NCBI GenBank assembly: GCA_003249625.1
Contig: QKII01000373.1
Coordinates: forward strand, 1 to 9,938
DNA from: Propionivibrio sp.
Lineage (GTDB): Bacteria; Pseudomonadota; Gammaproteobacteria; Burkholderiales; Rhodocyclaceae
Direction: 5' to 3'
DNA: 9,938 bases
In this document: piece by piece, positions 5,684-9,938 of the stretch
How the letters are laid out: the number at the start of each line of letters is the position of its first letter
How positions within the stretch are numbered: position 1 is the stretch's first letter
The notes under the pieces: generated by a model
Told to the model about the DNA's origin: nothing
Database searches by the model: none
Seen by the model: only the letters and a program-made list of their open reading frames with translations
Translations under genes and position numbers: made by a program

Positions 5684-6702
5684 AACCCGATTTGCGTCAC
5701 GGCTGCGTTGAGATGGCCCACGGCAGCGGCGGCCGCGCCATGGCGAAGCTGATCGAGGAAGTGTTCACCAAGGTGCTCGGCAACGCCTATCTGGCACAGG
5801 GCGACGATGGGGCAGTGCTGCCACCGACTGCAGGTCGGCTGGTGATGTCGACCGACAGCCATGTCGTTTCGCCGCTGTTCTTTCCCGGCGGCGATATCGG
5901 CAGCCTGGCGGTGCATGGCACGGTCAATGACGTGGCGGTGATGGGGGCAAAGCCGCTCTACCTGTCGGCGGCTTTTATCCTCGAAGAAGGCTTGCCGTTG
6001 GCTGACCTGCAGCGCATCGTCGAATCGATGGCGCGTGCGGCGGGCGATGCCGGCGTGCTGGTCGTCACCGGCGACACCAAGGTGGTGGAGAGGGGAAAGG
6101 GCGACGGGGTGTTCATTACCACGACAGGCGTCGGCGTGGTTCGTGAGGGAGTCGCGTTGTCCGGAAACCGCGCCCGGCCGGGTGACGTTGTGCTGCTTTC
6201 CGGCTCCATCGGCGACCATGGGATGGCGATCCTTTCTCGACGCGAAGGGTTGAGCTTCGAGTCGCCGATCGTCTCCGACTCGGTGCCTCTCAACGGGCTA
6301 ATTGAAGCAATGCTCGACACGGGCGCCGACGTGCGTGCGTTGCGAGACCCCACGCGTGGCGGGCTGGCAACGACACTCAACGAATTGGCGAAGCAATCCA
6401 AAGTCGGTATGCGGCTTGAGGAAGCGGCGGTGCCGGTAAAACCGGTGGTGGCCGCCGCGTGCGAATTCCTCGGACTCGATCCGTTCTACATTGCCAACGA
6501 GGGCAAGCTGGTCGCCCTCTGTGCGCCGCAGGACGCCGAGTGCTTGCTGGACGCAATGCGCGCCCATCCGCACGGTCAAGAAGCGGCAATCATCGGCGAG
6601 GTCGTAGAGGATCGGCATGGCTTCGTGCAGATGACCACCCGTTTGGGCGGTCAGCGCATTCTCGACTGGCTTTCCGGCGAGCCGCTGCCGCGCATTTGCT
6701 GA
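5680..6702 (+). CDS. hypE: Carbamoyl dehydratase HypE
   Basis: The protein is 340 residues, the usual size. I chose ATG 5680, overlapping the hypD stop as ATGA. The frame is open back to 5560, but that part is an overlap with hypD and does not look like HypE. Marks are AHGSGGRAM at 13-21, the ATP-binding GDDGAVL from 41, TDSHVVSPLFFPGGDIG, TGDTKVV, the DPTRGG motif and the C-terminal PRIC. The final Cys340 receives the carbamoyl group from HypF, and HypE dehydrates it with ATP to a thiocyanate that donates cyanide to the iron held by HypC-HypD. It is the last of the hyp block; a 123-base gap follows before hoxY. Confidence 0.97.
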   Translation: MKPDLRHGCVEMAHGSGGRAMAKLIEEVFTKVLGNAYLAQGDDGAVLPPTAGRLVMSTDSHVVSPLFFPGGDIGSLAVHGTVNDVAVMGAKPLYLSAAFILEEGLPLADLQRIVESMARAAGDAGVLVVTGDTKVVERGKGDGVFITTTGVGVVREGVALSGNRARPGDVVLLSGSIGDHGMAILSRREGLSFESPIVSDSVPLNGLIEAMLDTGADVRALRDPTRGGLATTLNELAKQSKVGMRLEEAAVPVKPVVAAACEFLGLDPFYIANEGKLVALCAPQDAECLLDAMRAHPHGQEAAIIGEVVEDRHGFVQMTTRLGGQRILDWLSGEPLPRIC

Positions 6703-6706
6703 GTTC

Positions 6707-6723
6707 CTGGCTTTGTATTTGCT
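6707..6723 (+). promoter_or_regulatory. Sigma54-type (-24/-12) promoter candidate before hoxY
   Basis: The sequence CTGGC-N7-TTGCT has GG at 6709-6710 and GC at 6721-6722, separated by exactly 10 bases as sigma54 needs. The -12 half TTGCT is a full match to TTGCW and the -24 half matches TGGC. It sits just after the hypE stop, about 103 bases before ATG of hoxY, in the longest gap of the operon. R. eutropha hydrogenase operons are driven by sigma54 with the activator HoxA. A weaker sigma70 reading overlaps it (TTGTAT 6713-6718 and TATGCT 6736-6741, 17-base spacer). Confidence 0.5.
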
Positions 6724-6825
6724 GGTGTGTTTTTCTATGCTGGAGATGGATTGCACGATTCGGCCGGCCGTGAAAACAAAGAGATAGGCGAAGCGCCGAC
6801 GGGCCCCAGAATACGGGAGGGGAGC

Positions 6826-7356
6826 ATGAGCAAGATACGCATTGCCACCGTCTGGCTGGACGGCTGCTCGGGGTGTCACATGTCGTTTCTCGACATGGAC
6901 GAACGGCTGCTCGCGGTGGCCGAGAAGATCGATCTCGTCTACAGCCCGCTGGTCGATGCCAAGGTGTTTCCGGAGAACGTCGACCTGACGATCGTCGAAG
7001 GGGCAGTCAGCAGCGAGGACGATCTGCACAAGATCAAACTGGTTCGTTCGCGCACCAAGCTGTTGATGGCGCTCGGCGACTGCGCGGTGACCAGCAACGT
7101 GCCCGGCATGCGCAACTACTTCAAGCGCGACGAACTGCTGCGCCGGGCGTACGTCGAGAACGCCTCGGCCAATCAGGGGATTCCGACCGAGGTGATTCCA
7201 ACGCTGCTGCCTAAATCGAAACCGGTCCACGAATTCGTCAAGGTCGATATCTTTGTCCCCGGTTGTCCGCCACACGCGGAGATCATCTTCAGCGCGGTTG
7301 CCGCCTTGCTTGAAGGGCGCATGCCGGAATTGGAACCGCTGGCACGTTTCGGCTGA
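6826..7356 (+). CDS. hoxY: Bidirectional [NiFe]-hydrogenase small subunit HoxY
   Basis: The protein is 176 residues, typical of the short small subunit of group 3d enzymes, with no Tat signal, so it is cytoplasmic. ATG 6826 follows GGGAGGGGAG and gives the family start MSKIRIATVWLDGCSGCHMSFLDMDE. Ligands of the proximal [4Fe-4S] cluster are visible: Cys14 and Cys17 (CSGC), Cys86 (GDCAVTSNVPGMRN) and Cys147 (PGCPPHAE). The sequence resembles cyanobacterial HoxY closely (ATVWL-GCSGCHMSFLDMDE; FGDCAVTSNVP-MRN as remembered). It transfers electrons between the NiFe site in HoxH and the diaphorase part (HoxEFU). The frame is open upstream to 6727 without any sign of conservation. Confidence 0.97.
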   Translation: MSKIRIATVWLDGCSGCHMSFLDMDERLLAVAEKIDLVYSPLVDAKVFPENVDLTIVEGAVSSEDDLHKIKLVRSRTKLLMALGDCAVTSNVPGMRNYFKRDELLRRAYVENASANQGIPTEVIPTLLPKSKPVHEFVKVDIFVPGCPPHAEIIFSAVAALLEGRMPELEPLARFG

Positions 7357-7383
7357 AATTTGGCGCAGATCAAGGGAGGCGTC

Positions 7384-8811
7384 ATGACCCAAACCATCAC
7401 CATCGATCCGGTCACCCGCATCGAGGGGCATTCGAAGATCACCATCAAGCTAGACGATGATGGGCAGGTCGACGTCGCACGCCTGCACATTACCCAGTTT
7501 CGCGGTTTCGAAAAGTTCACCGAGGGACGGCCTTATCAGGAGATGCCTTCGCTGACGGCCCGCACCTGTGGAATCTGCCCGATAAGCCATCTGCTTGCTT
7601 CGGCCAAGGCATGCGATGACCTGATGGCGGTGACGATTCCAGCGTCGGCGGCGATGCTCCGCCGCGTCATCAACTTCGGGCAACTGATTCAGTCGCACGC
7701 CCTGAGCTTTTTTCACCTGAGTTCGCCAGACCTCCTGCTGGGTATGGATGCCGATCCGGCAAACCGGCACATTCTCGGTGTGGCGGCGAAATTTCCGGAG
7801 CTTGCGAAGGACGGTATCTGGCTGCGCAAGTTCGGGCAGCAGATGATCGAACGCTTGAGCGGCAAGCGCATTCACCCGACGTGGATTGTTCCGGGAGGCG
7901 TCGCCGGCCCGCTGAGCGAGGCCGCGCGTGACGAAATTCTCGCCGAACTGCCGCAGGCGCTGGCGATCGCGCGCAAGACGCTCGACTGGTTCAAACCTGT
8001 CATTGGCAACTTCCAGGCCGAGATCGACAGTTTTGCCAGCTTCCAAAGCCTGTTCGTAGGGCTGGTTGGGCCGGATGGGGCGATCGAGCACTACGATGGC
8101 CATCTGCGCGTCGTCGATGCACAACGCAAGATCGTCGTGGACAAGATCGCGGCCAAGGATTACGCGACGTATATCGGCGAGGCGGTCGAGCCGGACAGTT
8201 ACCTGAAGTCGCCTTACTACAAGCCGATCGGTTACCCCGAGGGGCTGTATCGCGTCGGCCCGCTGGCGCGCCTCAACGTCTGCGAACGCATGGGAACACC
8301 GCTGGCCGAGCAGGAGCTTGCCGATTTTCGTGCCCTGCAACCGGAGGGGGCGGTGCTCAGTTCGTTCCATTTCCACTACGCGCGCCTCGTCGAGATCCTC
8401 CATGCGCTGGAGCGTGTCGCCGAGTTGCTCGCATCGCCAGACATCCTGAGCAAGGACGTGCGTGCGATTGCCGGCCCGAACAAGCGGGAAGGCGTAGGCA
8501 TCTCGGAGGCCCCACGCGGCACGTTGATCCACAATTACCGCATCGACGACAACGGGCTGATCGCCTGGGCCAACCTGATCATCGCTACCGGGCACAACAA
8601 CCTCGCCATGAATCAGGGCATCACGCAGGTGGCCAAGCGTTTCGTCGATGGCAAAAAGCTCGCCGAGGGGGCGCTCAACCGCGTCGAGGCCGTGATCCGC
8701 TGCTACGACCCCTGTCTGAGCTGTTCGACGCATGCACTCGGGGAAATGCCGTTGCGCATCGAGTTGCTCGATGCTTCCGGCGAATTGCTGGACGCATGCA
8801 AACGGGGCTGA
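7384..8811 (+). CDS. hoxH: Bidirectional [NiFe]-hydrogenase large subunit HoxH
   Basis: The precursor is 475 residues. ATG 7384 is 27 bases after hoxY and is preceded by AAGGGAGG; a TTG at 7360 is in frame but sits upstream of that site. The start reads DPVTRIEGHSKI with the conserved Glu14. The NiFe-site cysteines are Cys62 and Cys65 (TCGICPISH) and Cys444 and Cys447 (DPCLSCSTH). The last 25 residues, starting ALGEMPL after His450, are the tail removed by HoxW once nickel is in place. It catalyses H2 to protons and electrons in both directions in the cytoplasm. Stretches such as SHALSFFHLSSPD and SEAPRGTL match the HoxH group, and the length is close to cyanobacterial HoxH. The hoxW start follows 2 bases after the stop. 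Confidence 0.98.
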   Translation: MTQTITIDPVTRIEGHSKITIKLDDDGQVDVARLHITQFRGFEKFTEGRPYQEMPSLTARTCGICPISHLLASAKACDDLMAVTIPASAAMLRRVINFGQLIQSHALSFFHLSSPDLLLGMDADPANRHILGVAAKFPELAKDGIWLRKFGQQMIERLSGKRIHPTWIVPGGVAGPLSEAARDEILAELPQALAIARKTLDWFKPVIGNFQAEIDSFASFQSLFVGLVGPDGAIEHYDGHLRVVDAQRKIVVDKIAAKDYATYIGEAVEPDSYLKSPYYKPIGYPEGLYRVGPLARLNVCERMGTPLAEQELADFRALQPEGAVLSSFHFHYARLVEILHALERVAELLASPDILSKDVRAIAGPNKREGVGISEAPRGTLIHNYRIDDNGLIAWANLIIATGHNNLAMNQGITQVAKRFVDGKKLAEGALNRVEAVIRCYDPCLSCSTHALGEMPLRIELLDASGELLDACKRG

Positions 8812-8813
8812 TC

Positions 8814-9287
8814 ATGGGCCAGCGACTGCCTACGGTGACGCCAACGACGCTGGTTATAGGGTACGGCAACGATCTGCGTAGCGATGATGCAGCTGGCGTA
8901 CGGGCGGCCAGTCTGCTTGCCGAGCATCATCGGGAGCACCGGACCATCGTCGTGCAACAGCTCACACCCGAGTTGGCCGCCGACATCGCGATGGCCGACT
9001 GCGTGGTGTTCCTCGATGCCTATCCGGCCGAGAAGGACAGCGCCTCGCTTCGCGTCGAGCGTGTTCGCGAAGATGGCGAAGTGCATGACTCGGCGCTTGG
9101 CCATCATAGCGATCCGGCGAGCCTTGTCCGCTTGTCACGCTATCTGTTCGGTACGGCGCCGGAAGCCTGGGTGGTCGGTATCCCGGCATTCAGCTTCGAT
9201 GCCGGGGAGGTGACGTCGCCCGCGACGTCTTTCTGGATCGACGAGGCGGTTGGCTTGGTCGAGGGGAGCGCGTTTTTCAGGGAATAA
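8814..9287 (+). CDS. hoxW: HoxH-processing endopeptidase HoxW
   Basis: The protein is 157 residues. I prefer ATG 8814, which has GGGG upstream and lies 2 bases past the hoxH stop. ATG 8796 is in frame but would overlap hoxH by 16 bases and has a poor ribosome site. The protein belongs to the HyaD/HybD/HycI peptidase family: GYGNDLRSDDAAG at 16-28 (acidic nickel ligand among Asp24/Asp25), FLDAYP with Asp68, and a His in GHHSDPASL (97/98) as the third ligand. It senses nickel in pre-HoxH and cuts after DPCLSCSTH to release the 25-residue tail. Position right after hoxH supports HoxW. Confidence 0.92.
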   Translation: MGQRLPTVTPTTLVIGYGNDLRSDDAAGVRAASLLAEHHREHRTIVVQQLTPELAADIAMADCVVFLDAYPAEKDSASLRVERVREDGEVHDSALGHHSDPASLVRLSRYLFGTAPEAWVVGIPAFSFDAGEVTSPATSFWIDEAVGLVEGSAFFRE

Positions 9288-9346
9288 CGGAATGAAACCG
9301 GGCTTTCGTCCGAGCGAAGGCATGGTGAAAGGAAAGGGGACCGAAA

Positions 9347-9874
9347 ATGCTTGCGTCAGACAACACGCCTCTCCCGAACGAGATCATCGACGAAATTGTC
9401 GCTCGCCATCCGGACAAGACCGGTGACGTGCTCAGCGTGCTGGAGGAAATTCAGCAGGCGCACCCGCTCAAGTACCTGCCGCGCGAGACGTTGGACTACG
9501 TGGCGTGCCGCATGGGCGTGTCGCGCTCGCAGGTGCTTAGCGTCGCCACCTTCTATTCGTTCTTCAACCTCGCGCCGCAGGGGCGTCACACGGTCACCGT
9601 CTGTCGGGGCACGGCCTGCCACACGCGCGGGTCGAAGCAGTTGCTTGATTCACTCAAGGCCGGCGCCGGCTTCCGCGAGGACGTGGAGGATGCGGCCGGC
9701 GCGGCGACGTCGTTTACCACGCCGGATTTCGGAATGACCATTCGCACCGTCGCCTGTTTCGGTCAGTGCGCACTGGCACCCGTCGCGGCGATCGACCACG
9801 AGATTTATGGACATATCAGCGACTTCAAGCTGAAGAAGCTCGTCGCCGCCATTGATGAAGGGAAGGCATCATGA
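9347..9874 (+). CDS. hoxE: Diaphorase [2Fe-2S] subunit HoxE (NuoE-like)
   Basis: The protein is 175 residues. ATG 9347 follows GGAAAGGGG by about 8 bases. An N-terminal helical part (residues 10-75, with YLPRETLDYVACRMGVSRSQVLSVATFYSFFN) is the NuoE helical domain. The thioredoxin-like half holds the [2Fe-2S] ligands Cys86 and Cys91 (CRGTACHTRG) and Cys137 and Cys141 (CFGQC). It is a homologue of complex I NuoE and of the HoxE found in cyanobacterial and purple sulfur bacterial bidirectional hydrogenases; the R. eutropha soluble enzyme has no HoxE. It helps electron exchange between hydrogenase, HoxF and possibly ferredoxin. The gap to hoxW is 59 bases, and the stop overlaps the next start (ATGA). 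Confidence 0.95.
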   Translation: MLASDNTPLPNEIIDEIVARHPDKTGDVLSVLEEIQQAHPLKYLPRETLDYVACRMGVSRSQVLSVATFYSFFNLAPQGRHTVTVCRGTACHTRGSKQLLDSLKAGAGFREDVEDAAGAATSFTTPDFGMTIRTVACFGQCALAPVAAIDHEIYGHISDFKLKKLVAAIDEGKAS

Positions 9875-9938
9875 GAATCCACGATCTCGACGGCCTGCAC
9901 GACATCCGTCGCACCGGACTGATGAAGCTCCTTCCCGG
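9871..9938 (+). CDS. hoxF: Start of HoxF, NAD(H)-binding diaphorase subunit (partial)
   Basis: Only 22 codons are inside the window (MRIHDLDGLHDIRRTGLMKLLP). The ATG overlaps the hoxE stop as ATGA, so translation is coupled. The short pattern D-LDGL--IR--GL-KLLP is what I expect at the start of the HoxF/NuoF-type flavoprotein with an N-terminal thioredoxin-like [2Fe-2S] segment. Together with its place after hoxE, this points to the NAD(P)H- and FMN-binding subunit. The FMN, NAD and [4Fe-4S] motifs would lie outside the window, so the call rests mainly on context. Confidence 0.75.
   Translation, partial: MRIHDLDGLHDIRRTGLMKLLP

Noticed and set aside
7450..8733. 427-codon open frame on the - strand
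   Set aside because: It lies opposite hoxH and has no recognisable domain; a GC-rich shadow frame.
1..9938. CRISPR arrays, tRNA or rRNA genes, insertion sequences
   Set aside because: No spaced direct repeats, no cloverleaf or rRNA sequence and no transposase were seen on either strand.

Overview
The window holds most of a [NiFe]-hydrogenase locus. The order is dodecin, hypA, hypB, a short hypF, hypC, hypD, hypE, hoxY, hoxH, hoxW, hoxE and the first codons of hoxF, all on the + strand and tightly packed. It encodes a cytoplasmic, NAD(P)-linked bidirectional hydrogenase (group 3d type) with its maturation factors. The hypABFCDE order and a HypF lacking its N-terminal half recall the hyp1 cluster of Ralstonia (Cupriavidus) eutropha, which suggests a betaproteobacterium. 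HoxY, HoxH and the presence of HoxE look more like the cyanobacterial/phototroph type. The taxonomic call is inference; no rRNA or other marker is present.

Layout. Positions 1-610 are the 3' end of a hybrid sensor kinase (end of the ATPase domain plus a receiver domain). A hairpin follows, then a small secreted protein of unknown function (727-1038). Positions 1039-1537 have no convincing protein gene. They do hold a chain of strong hairpins that reads best as a small RNA on the - strand (about 1365 to 1156), with its own promoter and a terminator. Next come a sigma70-like -10 box, a 44-residue lysine-rich peptide (1538-1672) and a compact terminator hairpin (1683-1704). Dodecin starts 33 bases later and leads directly into hypA.

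How the genes work together. HypF and HypE make the cyanide ligands from carbamoyl phosphate. HypC and HypD assemble the Fe(CN)2CO group, and HypA and HypB insert nickel. HoxW then cuts the C-terminal tail from HoxH, which joins HoxY. HoxE and HoxF (and presumably HoxU outside the window) pass electrons to NAD(P). Gene junctions are mostly ATGA/GTGA overlaps or gaps of 2-59 bases. The exception is the 123-base hypE-hoxY gap, which carries a good sigma54 (-24/-12) promoter candidate, so the structural genes may have their own control.

The points most worth checking are the - strand structured RNA with an anti-Shine-Dalgarno-like terminator loop, the sigma54-like site before hoxY, the dodecin leading the operon, and the short HypF.
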